Positions 1 through 5,915 are shown, counted from the first letter of the stretch. The stretch is DNA of 12,806 bases from an uncultured Alistipes sp. (GCA_900769445.1 CAAGGR010000060.1:1-12806), one strand, 5' to 3'. Numbers and translations: made by a program. Notes: generated by a model not told the origin, from the sequence alone.

Positions 1-2
1 AT

Positions 3-74
3 GTGTGACATATAAAATAAATTTAGTGCGCCAACGACATTGTTAACGCACTACAAAAGTCTTATATATCACAC
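3..74 (-). terminator. Nested inverted repeat, probable 3' end of the leftmost gene
   Basis: Two inverted repeats are nested. The outer arms are 3-15 and 62-74 (13 bp, one mismatch). The inner arms are TAGTGCG at 24-30 and CGCACTA at 47-53, with AAC/GTT continuing inside the inner arm around a six-base loop. Read on the minus strand the inner stem is followed by an AT-rich run, and it lies just after the stop codon of the helix-turn-helix gene at 96. This suggests a terminator or a stable mRNA 3' end. A pure DNA function (protein-binding palindrome) is not excluded. Confidence 0.55.
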
Positions 75-95
75 CCTTAATGAAGGAGTATTGTC

Positions 96-389
96 CTAGG
101 ATAATCCGAGCTTCTTCCGCAGATTATCGTAGTATAGTCTCATCATTATTCTTGTGGATATCCTATCAGAAAAATCCAACAAAAACCTATTTACACTTCG
201 TTGACAGATACCAGAGAACTTGCTGATTTGAATTGGATAAAGACCTTGCTCAAATAGCAACTTTATCAGTATCGCTCTCGCATCTATAGCCTCTTCCTCC
301 TTACATCCTGAGATTATCTTCGCAATCTCCAGTTCGGTCTCTTCCGCAACTGCTGAAAGAGTATCCAGATAAATCTGCATCTTGTACAT
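96..389 (-). CDS. Small DnaA-C-like helix-turn-helix protein
   Basis: A protein of about 97 residues. The middle carries the pattern of the C-terminal DNA-binding domain of DnaA: an alternating Glu/Lys stretch, then DARAI, a leucine-rich helix, a Gly, and a helix-turn-helix-like segment (around QISKFSGICQRSVNRFL). No ATPase domain is present, so this is a free-standing DNA-binding module. Such small proteins occur in Bacteroidota phages and mobile elements, but their role is not settled; transcriptional control or origin binding are both possible. The start is uncertain: GTG at 395, ATG at 389 or ATG at 380. I chose 389 because it is the first ATG after the in-frame upstream stop. The gene lies just after a terminator (431-461) and just before a hairpin (3-74), so it may be an independent unit. 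Its base composition is AT-rich like its neighbours to about 2.3 kb. DNA binding is inferred from the pattern only. Confidence 0.72.
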   Translation of the reverse strand: MYKMQIYLDTLSAVAEETELEIAKIISGCKEEEAIDARAILIKLLFEQGLYPIQISKFSGICQRSVNRFLLDFSDRISTRIMMRLYYDNLRKKLGLS

Positions 390-430
390 AGCCACTCGTT
401 TGCGTGACCATCTCTAAAATTATGCCAAAA

Positions 431-461
431 GAAAAAGAGGCAGACCATTAAAGCCTACCTC
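431..461 (-). terminator. Rho-independent terminator overlapping a stop codon
   Basis: On the minus strand GAGGTAGGC pairs with GTCTGCCTC (9 bp with two G-U wobbles) around a seven-base loop, followed directly by TTTTTCTTTT. The TAA stop of the 60-residue gene (448-450) lies in the loop, so the last sense codons form half of the stem. This ends transcription of that gene before the helix-turn-helix gene. Confidence 0.82.
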
Positions 462-630
462 TTAATATGTCTTGTTTTAATTGCTCAATCATGTCCATCG
501 CTTTAGAGCCTTTACACTGCTTGAAACTCTCGCAAATAGCATCCATCCCAGATTCATCAATGCTAAGACATCCAGAAAACATCTGCTTCAACTGCTCGTC
601 TGTAAAAGTAACCTTTCCCATATCAGTCAT
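448..630 (-). CDS. Small hypothetical protein (60 aa), moron-like unit
   Basis: I do not recognise this family. The predicted protein is short and helical, rich in Asp/Glu/Lys, with three cysteines (motifs SGC, AIC, QCK). Two starts are possible, ATG at 630 and ATG at 621; an in-frame start further up at 660 lies inside a terminator stem and is rejected. A TAnnTTTG-type box (635-643) sits only four bases before the first ATG, so the transcript would be leaderless from 630 or have a very short leader for 621. A strong terminator lies immediately upstream (644-677) and another at its end (431-461). A small gene with its own promoter and terminator inside a phage late region is the usual description of a moron, but no function can be proposed. 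Confidence 0.68.
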   Translation of the reverse strand: MTDMGKVTFTDEQLKQMFSGCLSIDESGMDAICESFKQCKGSKAMDMIEQLKQDILRGRL

Positions 631-634
631 TTTT

Positions 635-643
635 GCAAAGGTA
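635..643 (-). promoter_or_regulatory. Bacteroidota-type -7 promoter element (TACCTTTGC)
   Basis: The minus strand reads TACCTTTGC, a full match to the Bacteroidota consensus TAnnTTTGY. It lies between a terminator and the ATG at 630. A good TTTG at the -33 position is not visible; the expected place falls in the terminator loop. The nearest ATG is so close that a leaderless or nearly leaderless mRNA is expected. Confidence 0.5.
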
Positions 644-677
644 AGAAAAAAGCGGCACACTCCGAAGAGAATGCCGC
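644..677 (-). terminator. Rho-independent terminator with UUCG tetraloop
   Basis: On the minus strand GCGGCA and TGCCGC form the lower stem. The stem continues inward as TTCTC/GAGTG (one mismatch) and closes with a C(UUCG)G tetraloop, an unusually stable loop. TTTTTTC follows. It terminates the transcript of the 269-residue gene. Confidence 0.88.
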
Positions 678-707
678 AGGGGTGTTAATTCAATCTAGAT
701 GCAGATT

Positions 708-1517
708 TTAATTTTCTTCTTCCAAATCAATTACATCGTGTAGTGATGTAACCTTATATGCTGCCAACTTTCCATCAATGGTCTGGACTACTACATCCAC
801 CAAGTATGCTTTCTTAGCAGGATTCTCATCAGAGTTCAAGATTCTTTCTTTGAGATCATCTGTCTCAAACACGACTCCTACCTTCTTCTTTGGAGCGATG
901 GAATCAATGATAGCCTTATTGCCCTTGTCATTACTCATATCACTACGCATCTGATATATCTTCATCAACTGCCTTGTGTATGTGTTGTCAGCAGGAGCAA
1001 TCACCCTTAATGCCTCTATTTCTTTAGCAAGCTGATTCTGCGCACTATTGCTCTCTGTGAAATTAAATGCACATCCTACAAAAACCAGACTCTTATCTGC
1101 GCTGTTTATTGCGCCTATCTCCATCGTTCCATTCTTGTCTCCAGCTGTAATTGTCATCACCTCTTTCAAGTCCTTGCAGTCTTGAATACTCAGGTCTGGC
1201 TTCTCTCCTTGACCTTTAGCAAAGTATGAAATCGCACCCTTTACAAAAGTAGCAAACTCAATCATTGTGTTCGCATTCTCAAAAAACGGAATCATAGTTC
1301 CAAGCACCAAGTCTTGTAATATCACATCAATGCTTCCTTCCTCTATCTTGGAAACATATAGCTTGGCATTGGTCGCTTCCTTCGTCAAACCATGCTTCTT
1401 CATATAAGAAGAGTATAGGTTGCCTACAGCATTAAGCGAGTTAGTAAACTCACTTATCTCTACTGGCTTTGAGTGTTGAATATGCACTAGAAGTGCGTTG
1501 GCATCTTTTTCTTTCAT
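708..1517 (-). CDS. Conserved protein of unknown function (269 aa)
   Basis: The sequence resembles, as I recall it, a widespread bacterial family of unknown function. Shared features are an N-terminal region ending in a GSI-type strand (LYVSKIEEGSIDV), a hydrophobic helix pair (PFFENANTMIEFATFV), then a basic patch followed by PDLS, a central SAQN motif (around NSAQNQLAKEIEAL), and a C-terminal strand-rich part (KKAYLVDVVVQTIDGK, YKVTSLHD). I cannot name a domain or function. I chose the ATG at 1517; the in-frame TTG at 1550 would overlap the preceding gene. A TATCTTTGT box (1524-1532) lies six bases before this ATG, and a UUCG terminator (644-677) follows the stop, so the gene can be transcribed on its own. 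Its AT-rich codons differ from the capsid genes. The context suggests a moron, possibly acting on the host or on competing phages, which is inference. Confidence 0.8.
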   Translation of the reverse strand: MKEKDANALLVHIQHSKPVEISEFTNSLNAVGNLYSSYMKKHGLTKEATNAKLYVSKIEEGSIDVILQDLVLGTMIPFFENANTMIEFATFVKGAISYFAKGQGEKPDLSIQDCKDLKEVMTITAGDKNGTMEIGAINSADKSLVFVGCAFNFTESNSAQNQLAKEIEALRVIAPADNTYTRQLMKIYQMRSDMSNDKGNKAIIDSIAPKKKVGVVFETDDLKERILNSDENPAKKAYLVDVVVQTIDGKLAAYKVTSLHDVIDLEEEN

Positions 1518-1523
1518 AACACT

Positions 1524-1532
1524 ACAAAGATA
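1524..1532 (-). promoter_or_regulatory. Bacteroidota-type -7 promoter element (TATCTTTGT)
   Basis: The minus strand reads TATCTTTGT, a full match to TAnnTTTGY, in the short gap between the stop of the spanin candidate (1544) and the ATG at 1517. The -33 element is not clear. As with the box at 635-643, the start codon follows within a few bases, which would give a leaderless transcript. Confidence 0.48.
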
Positions 1533-1543
1533 ACAATTATTAT

Positions 1544-2122
1544 TTACCAACCGATATTCGCATTAACACCTATCCTAAATCCAGTCTCTCCTAATACGAG
1601 ATCGTGGAAGACTCCAGCATTAAACTCCACATTTTTGTGCAACTTTCTTGTGTATTCCAAGTATATAGGTATAGAGAACGTACTGCACCAACCTACCTCT
1701 ACTCCTGCTGACAGGTAGTTCCTCTTCTCCGTGGGTATTTCCATTTTGGAAACAACCACGTTTTTCGCTACAACATTCAACGAATCTATCGTGCTATCTA
1801 TACCACTATGCCATATTTCTACATCTTCTGTACTTGTGAAGTAATACTGCCTCGGAAGCACAACATATCGCACACTATCCTTATATATGACAGTTGTGGA
1901 GTCTATTCGCATAAACACTATATTCGGAACATTCACTTCTGGGATAGATAACTGAACCGACATCTTACCCAAGTCAAGCCTTGAATACGGAACTTTCTCA
2001 TATATATATGTCGTGTCTCTCTGCACATCAGGAGCAATCTTGACATAGTAGTTACGACATACCCCTGCCCCCAAGAGTATGCCAACCACAATCAATAGTA
2101 CATAAGTATATATAGGCTTCAT
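1544..2122 (-). CDS. Spanin-like membrane protein (DUF6808-like) with outer-membrane-type C-terminus
   Basis: A 192-residue protein with one N-terminal membrane helix (about residues 5-22), then a long Thr/Asp/Val-rich stalk with repeated DTT/DST/DSV motifs, and a C-terminal part (from about residue 137) of short alternating amphipathic strands that ends in Trp. The middle (YYFTSTEDVEIWHSGI) matches my recollection of DUF6808 proteins, common beside lysozymes of Bacteroidota phages and prophages. An inner-membrane anchor, a periplasmic stalk and outer-membrane-like strands fit a one-piece spanin linking both membranes at the last step of lysis. That role is inferred from architecture and position downstream of holin and muramidase. 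The start is ATG at 2122; an in-frame TTG at 2137 falls within an inverted repeat and is rejected. Two large inverted repeats lie directly upstream and may control its expression. Confidence 0.78.
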   Translation of the reverse strand: MKPIYTYVLLIVVGILLGAGVCRNYYVKIAPDVQRDTTYIYEKVPYSRLDLGKMSVQLSIPEVNVPNIVFMRIDSTTVIYKDSVRYVVLPRQYYFTSTEDVEIWHSGIDSTIDSLNVVAKNVVVSKMEIPTEKRNYLSAGVEVGWCSTFSIPIYLEYTRKLHKNVEFNAGVFHDLVLGETGFRIGVNANIGW

Positions 2123-2125
2123 TGC

Positions 2126-2160
2126 AATTCTTTCCAATTTTAAAAGGGTTGGAAAGAATT
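2126..2160 (-). repeat. Perfect 12-bp inverted repeat next to the spanin start
   Basis: AATTCTTTCCAA at 2126-2137 is the exact reverse complement of TTGGAAAGAATT at 2149-2160. In the minus-strand mRNA the hairpin ends three bases before the ATG at 2122, so it could hide the ribosome entry site. It shares AATT (2157-2160) with the next repeat, so the two stems touch end to end. Confidence 0.85.
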
Positions 2161-2201
2161 AGAGGGAATTTCCTAAAAACTCCCCCTAATTCCCTCTAAT
2201 T
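2157..2201 (-). repeat. Perfect 14-bp inverted repeat in the same leader
   Basis: AATTAGAGGGAATT at 2157-2170 is the exact reverse complement of AATTCCCTCTAATT at 2188-2201, with a 17-base loop. On the minus strand no strong T-run follows, so it is not a classic terminator. It fills the gap between the 41-residue gene and the spanin candidate. Possible roles are mRNA processing, attenuation or a protein-binding palindrome. Confidence 0.85.
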
Positions 2202-2207
2202 CACATA

Positions 2208-2333
2208 CTAAAAGAGAGGTTCGCCATTCTCCTTGCCTACGCATCTTAGTTTCTCTCCCTTGTCCGTCTCAATGACATCACCAACATTAATTGAGGCATT
2301 CACTTCCTCTTGTGTCATGTAAATCTCTTCCAT
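2208..2333 (-). CDS. Small protein (41 aa), paralogue of the 42-aa protein at 12428-12556
   Basis: The open frame begins ATG GAA GAG at 2333 and ends with TAG at 2208. Its second half contains VGDVIETDKGEKLRCVG, which aligns with IGDIITTDLGETLKVVG in the small protein encoded before the portal. Shared residues follow the pattern GDxIxTDxGExLxxVGxE, about half of that core. A Gly-rich pattern of short alternating strands would suit a tiny SH3-like barrel, but the fold is inference. It follows the muramidase by about 20 bases on the same strand, so it is probably co-transcribed with the lysis genes. It lies at the border where composition turns AT-rich. Function unknown. Confidence 0.72.
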   Translation of the reverse strand: MEEIYMTQEEVNASINVGDVIETDKGEKLRCVGKENGEPLF

Positions 2334-2354
2334 ACTTTTCAAAAAAATTAATTG

Positions 2355-2858
2355 TTATTCAAACTTAAACCTTGCCAGCCTGTTCATCCATCCGTTCATG
2401 AACACCTTCTGACTAGGATTCCTCTTCACGATGTTCACGTAGAACTGCTGACGTGCTTTCCATATCCTTTCAAACAACTCCTTCTGATCCGCTCCGTTGA
2501 TTGCAGCCAAGGTCTTCGGACCAGAGATTCCATCTGGCTTCGTACCAGCAATCTCCTGAACCTTACGCAGACCGACCATTCCAGAGTTCACACACCAGTC
2601 GACTGTGATCTCGGCGATAGCCTGGTTCTTGATCTTATCGGCGTGGCACTTGTCCCAATAAAGATCCTTCATGATCTCCTCCCATACCCCGTAGCTCATA
2701 TTGCGGAGATCCTTTATTGTCTTCTCCTTTCCACAATACTGACGATAGGTGTTCAGCGTGATGCCGAGGTTGGTCGGACCGCCCTGATCATCAGGATGAT
2801 TAGTATAACCGCCCTCAAGCTGCAGGAGCTTGGGAGCGTACTTTGTAAAATCTGCCAT
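2355..2858 (-). CDS. Endolysin: GH108-type muramidase with C-terminal peptidoglycan-binding domain
   Basis: A 167-residue enzyme that degrades peptidoglycan at the end of infection. The N-terminal catalytic part carries the family signature LEGGYTNHPDDQGGPTNLGI, where Glu15 is the expected acid catalyst of glycoside hydrolase family 108. The C-terminal half (VQEIAGTKPDGISGPKT) has the conserved DG..GP.T pattern of the peptidoglycan-binding domain paired with GH108. There is no signal peptide, so it relies on the holin encoded just upstream. I chose the ATG at 2858, one base after the holin stop; the longer frame to 2900 would overlap the holin by about 40 bases and add a non-homologous basic stretch. 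The gene belongs to a tight holin-endolysin-spanin row. Confidence 0.92.
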   Translation of the reverse strand: MADFTKYAPKLLQLEGGYTNHPDDQGGPTNLGITLNTYRQYCGKEKTIKDLRNMSYGVWEEIMKDLYWDKCHADKIKNQAIAEITVDWCVNSGMVGLRKVQEIAGTKPDGISGPKTLAAINGADQKELFERIWKARQQFYVNIVKRNPSQKVFMNGWMNRLARFKFE

Positions 2859-2859
2859 A

Positions 2860-3114
2860 TTATTTCTCCTCCTCTTCTCCGTCTCCGATAATGACTTCAA
2901 GATCGTCCTTCTTGATGCTCACTTCCTTTCCGTTTGCCAAATTCTGTCCGGCTATTCCAAGAGCAGCAAATCCCAGGAGTATTCCTCCCGCCTTCAGCAG
3001 GCTGCCATCGATCACGCCCATCGGAGGGCAGAAGAAGCCTCCGACAAACAGGGCAATGGCTACGGCAAGACAGATGAAGAAGATGTATCTATCTGTATGC
3101 TTCAGCTTCTTCAT
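2860..3114 (-). CDS. Holin (two membrane helices, Bacteroidota phage type)
   Basis: An 84-residue protein with a short basic N-terminus, a first membrane helix (about 10-28), a loop with the motif PPMGVIDGSLLKA, a second helix (about 38-56) and a charged C-terminal tail ending in an EEEE run. The PP.GVIDGS loop is common in small holin-like proteins beside lysozymes in Bacteroidota phages. It would form the inner-membrane lesion that lets the endolysin out. Its ATG overlaps the stop of the adaptor gene by four bases (ATGA), and the endolysin ATG follows its own stop after one base, so all three are translationally coupled. The holin assignment rests on position and architecture. Confidence 0.82.
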   Translation of the reverse strand: MKKLKHTDRYIFFICLAVAIALFVGGFFCPPMGVIDGSLLKAGGILLGFAALGIAGQNLANGKEVSIKKDDLEVIIGDGEEEEK

Positions 3115-3761
3115 GCCTGCCCTCCCATTTCCTCCTTGGCTTTCGCCTTGTACAACTCCGCTCTTTCGTGCTCCTTGAAAGAATCAAGGACCATAGCCGT
3201 GATGTAATTGAGTACGGCGTACTCGAGTCTAGGAGCGATCAACGCCGAATCAGCTGACGCAGCAGGATAAGGAATGATCTCCAGATCAAAGCTGACCTCA
3301 TCCTCCTTTGCTGTATAGTACTTCAGGATCGGCATATGCTCCCCGGCCCACTTCTTCTGCAGTACGATTCTTGGATCATCGTACGTTCCTCTGACATATT
3401 TGTCAAGCTGTTTGCGTCCCTCCGCGCTGTCCTCAGACAGGAGATCGGTAAGGACAATATCCGAGTCGCTACACTTGGCGGATACCACTCTGACTGTAGG
3501 CATCTTCATAGTGATGGTAACGACTCCGTTATCAAGCTTAAGATCGTAGTCAGTTCCCTCAGTCGCCATTATACCCTCCATGAGAAGAGCGGGAGCAAGG
3601 GTGTGCACGTTGATCACAGCCTCAGCAAAATAACCCTCGACAAGTTTCTGCACATCCAGGATCTCAGCCTCTCCTATGAGGCCGTAGCTCTCTGAACTGT
3701 TAATCTCGTCGATCGCCTGACGGACATACGCAACCGCCTTAGTGATAGCCAACGAATACAT
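3111..3761 (-). CDS. Head-tail adaptor (connector) protein
   Basis: A 216-residue protein between the capsid genes and the lysis cassette. It begins with helices rich in Ala/Ile (LAITKAVAYVRQAIDEI), has a central strand-rich section, and ends in a long helix pair (YAVLNYITAMVLDSFKEHE, then ELYKAKAKEEM). The mainly helical layout with a C-terminal ring-forming helix pair resembles adaptor proteins of podoviruses such as T7 gp11 and P22 gp4, which sit under the portal and join the tail. The match is in layout rather than a residue signature, so the exact family is not certain. The start ATG at 3761 lies three bases after the stop of the previous gene; the AAGGAGG just before it is coding for that gene's last residues and need not be a ribosome site. 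Confidence 0.68.
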   Translation of the reverse strand: MYSLAITKAVAYVRQAIDEINSSESYGLIGEAEILDVQKLVEGYFAEAVINVHTLAPALLMEGIMATEGTDYDLKLDNGVVTITMKMPTVRVVSAKCSDSDIVLTDLLSEDSAEGRKQLDKYVRGTYDDPRIVLQKKWAGEHMPILKYYTAKEDEVSFDLEIIPYPAASADSALIAPRLEYAVLNYITAMVLDSFKEHERAELYKAKAKEEMGGQA

Positions 3762-3763
3762 TC

Positions 3764-4213
3764 TTATTCCTCCTTAAGGTTAGGAAATGAAATGCCCATG
3801 CTCTTAGCCACTCTCACAGCTGTCTCCACAGTGCCGTCGATGTCGGCAGCTGAAGCACCCTCAGCCACGAGGACCGTAGCAGCGTCAGCAAGAGTCTTAA
3901 CGTCAGCCATTACTCTAGTCTCAGACGCCTTGGCTGTCTTAGCCTTTGTCTTCTTGTCGGCGACAGGAGCAGGAGCAACTGCAGGAACAGGCTCGCCGTA
4001 TACCTTCTCCAGGAAGATAGTCTTGCCGAACTTAGGGCTCGACTCGATCACGTTCATGATCACCTCGTTGTCTGTAGTGAATCTGGCAGGTACGCGGTTC
4101 TTAGGATCGAGATTACCCTTTGTAAAAGCAACCTTGTAGATTGTCTTGCCGGAAGGCGAGGTGAAGATCTCATGCGCCTCAGTCTTACCGTTGATCTTAT
4201 ATATCTTTCTCAT
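3764..4213 (-). CDS. Virion protein with Ala/Pro linker (149 aa), head-associated
   Basis: An N-terminal domain (about residues 1-75) rich in strands contains ARFTTDNEVIMNVIESSPKF, a pattern I have seen in small phage proteins encoded after the major capsid gene. An Ala/Pro/Lys-rich linker follows (about 75-97, AVAPAPVADKKTKAK), then a short Ala-rich helical domain ending SFPNLKEE. The exact role is unknown; decoration, head completion or neck functions fit its position between capsid and adaptor. A terminator separates it from the capsid gene, so it would be made in smaller amounts through readthrough. The sequence before its ATG, ATTGCA, also stands before the spanin start. Confidence 0.62.
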   Translation of the reverse strand: MRKIYKINGKTEAHEIFTSPSGKTIYKVAFTKGNLDPKNRVPARFTTDNEVIMNVIESSPKFGKTIFLEKVYGEPVPAVAPAPVADKKTKAKTAKASETRVMADVKTLADAATVLVAEGASAADIDGTVETAVRVAKSMGISFPNLKEE

Positions 4214-4230
4214 TGCAATGATTCGTTTAT

Positions 4231-4261
4231 AAAATTAAAAAGGGAGGCTTTCACCTCCCTT
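4231..4261 (-). terminator. Terminator behind the major capsid gene
   Basis: On the minus strand AAGGGAGG/CCTCCCTT-type arms (4240-4247 and 4254-4261, 8 bp, six-base loop) are followed by TTTTTAATTTT. It lies between the capsid stop (4277) and the next gene (start 4213). Such an intergenic terminator commonly lets the capsid mRNA be far more abundant than that of the downstream genes. A second short palindrome, GAGGCTTAAGCCTC at 4272-4285, contains the capsid stop codon. Confidence 0.85.
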
Positions 4262-4276
4262 CGCCTTTGAGGAGGC

Positions 4277-5890
4277 TTAAGCCTCGATTACACCTTCAAA
4301 CTCTTTCCAAGCATTGCCATCCCACTCTACGAGTGTACCCTTAGCAAAACCCTTAGAATCATTCAAGAGGTAAACTACCTGACCCACTGTACCTGAAGCA
4401 GGGAGCTCGCCGAGTGACGAAGCGTTTGCAGGGATACCGAGAGCAGTGATAAGTTCACCCTTGGTAGCTGGTCCGAAGAGAACTGAGTTGTAGCCCTTAA
4501 GACCTACGCAGTCGATAGTCTGGATGATACGACGCTCTGCCTCGCGGTTCTCGCCGTTTTTCTTAAGATCCTGCTTAGTCTCCTTCTCCATCTTCTTCAC
4601 ATAGTGAACAGCGTTCTCCATGTCGAGTACAACGATGAAGTCCTCGTATCCGATGTCGTTGAGTGTAGGATCGTGGATGAAGTCGATAGTACCGAATGCG
4701 TCATGCCACTTGTAGAGGTCTACGCCGATCTCGTCGATACGCTCGTATGATACAGCCTTCTGCATGTCCACGTTGTTGAGGAAGAGCTCCTGGAGTCTAC
4801 GTGTAGCGTTCTTACCGCAAAGAGCAACAGAGTTAGTGTTGGCTGCATTGTCAGTATGCTGCATCTGTGAGAGTGCGATGAGGTCATTCCACTGGATTGC
4901 ATCACCCTGGTGTGCATAGCTCATGTTGATCTGACGGAGGATACCCTTCTCGAAGTATACTGGCTCTTGACCGATCTTCGCGTCTGATACCTTCACGTTA
5001 GTCATGAACTTTCTACCGAGCCAGTGCGAGCGAGCACATTTTCTCTTGTGGTTGTAGATACCGTTACCAACTACGTCCTTAGTGATGAACTTCACCTTGC
5101 GAGCCTGCTCCAACCAGTCGTCGGTCATGACGATGTTAGAGATCTTCTTCTGAAGGAAGAGAGTATCCTTAACAGGGAGGTAAGTCTCTGGATCAACGAT
5201 CATCTGTGACTCAGAACATGCGTTACCGCAAACGATGAGCTCCATGCCCTCTGAGATAACTACATTAGCATCAGCTGGCGGATTGATAACCTGGCACTTG
5301 ATTGTAGACTCGTCAGCCTTCACTACGAAGAGAAGGAGACCGCCTTCCTCAGTTGTACCGTCATCCTCGTAACCCTTCACGTCGCGTACGTAGATAGTGT
5401 CAAACTCGTGGATGTTCTCAGCACCAGTGAGTCCGTCTACATCGAAGGTAACAGTCACGTTCTTCTTCGCGAATGTACCTGCAACTGTAGGCGCAGCTTC
5501 TACTGTAGCCTCGAGCGGTGTAGCACCTGAACGATAATGTGACTGCTCGTAGCTGGTAGCCTTAGACTGCTGCATACGGTTAGTGATGAACCACTCGAGA
5601 GGGAATCTGAAAGGTCTGAAGTTAGCAACGATCTGGTCAATCTCCTCGACCTCGAGACCCTGCTGGCGAGCCTCACCTGCTGTTGCTGCCTGACCCTGAT
5701 ACTGAGTCTCAAGTGACTTTGTGTCAGGTGTACCACCTACCGGATCAGATGAGAATCCACCCTCCGCACCTGTAGGGACTACCTCTGCCATTGCAAAAGA
5801 GCTGTCAACTCCTAGAGCCGCAGCGAACGCAACAAGGAGCAATGACAGCAACCCCATTTTGTGCGTCTTCACGAAATTGAAAATCTTCAT
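4277..5890 (-). CDS. Major capsid protein with N-terminal signal-peptide-like extension
   Basis: A 537-residue protein directly after the scaffold gene, with the length and features of an HK97-fold capsid subunit: an N-terminal arm (RFPLEWFITNRMQQSKA), a long central part, and a helix around YEDFIVVLDMENAVHYVKKM. The first 35 residues are unexpected. Basic residues (K8, H10, K11) precede a 15-residue hydrophobic core (13-27) and an AMA/E sequence (33-36), a textbook signal peptidase I site. A second ATG (Met34, at 5791) would give a 504-residue protein starting MAEVV, without the extension. I annotate the longer form because it starts 26 bases after the scaffold stop and a signal peptide is unlikely by chance; both starts may be used. 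The last 45 residues (GTVGQVVYLLN...EWDGNAWKEF) resemble small strand-rich modules of tail or appendage proteins. Confidence 0.88.
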   Translation of the reverse strand: MKIFNFVKTHKMGLLSLLLVAFAAALGVDSSFAMAEVVPTGAEGGFSSDPVGGTPDTKSLETQYQGQAATAGEARQQGLEVEEIDQIVANFRPFRFPLEWFITNRMQQSKATSYEQSHYRSGATPLEATVEAAPTVAGTFAKKNVTVTFDVDGLTGAENIHEFDTIYVRDVKGYEDDGTTEEGGLLLFVVKADESTIKCQVINPPADANVVISEGMELIVCGNACSESQMIVDPETYLPVKDTLFLQKKISNIVMTDDWLEQARKVKFITKDVVGNGIYNHKRKCARSHWLGRKFMTNVKVSDAKIGQEPVYFEKGILRQINMSYAHQGDAIQWNDLIALSQMQHTDNAANTNSVALCGKNATRRLQELFLNNVDMQKAVSYERIDEIGVDLYKWHDAFGTIDFIHDPTLNDIGYEDFIVVLDMENAVHYVKKMEKETKQDLKKNGENREAERRIIQTIDCVGLKGYNSVLFGPATKGELITALGIPANASSLGELPASGTVGQVVYLLNDSKGFAKGTLVEWDGNAWKEFEGVIEA

Positions 5891-5915
5891 CTCTGTTTTG
5901 TATTAAGAATGAATG

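Noticed and set aside
2123..2137. TTG start that would extend the spanin candidate by five residues
   Set aside because: It lies inside the perfect inverted repeat, and an ATG with a clean leader is present at 2122.
2352..2891. A 179-codon open frame on the plus strand
   Set aside because: Exact antisense of the GH108 muramidase, whose catalytic signature is clear.
3762..3775. AAGGAGG before the adaptor start as a Shine-Dalgarno site
   Set aside because: It encodes the final Lys-Glu-Glu of the preceding gene, and other genes here start without such a site, as is usual in Bacteroidota.
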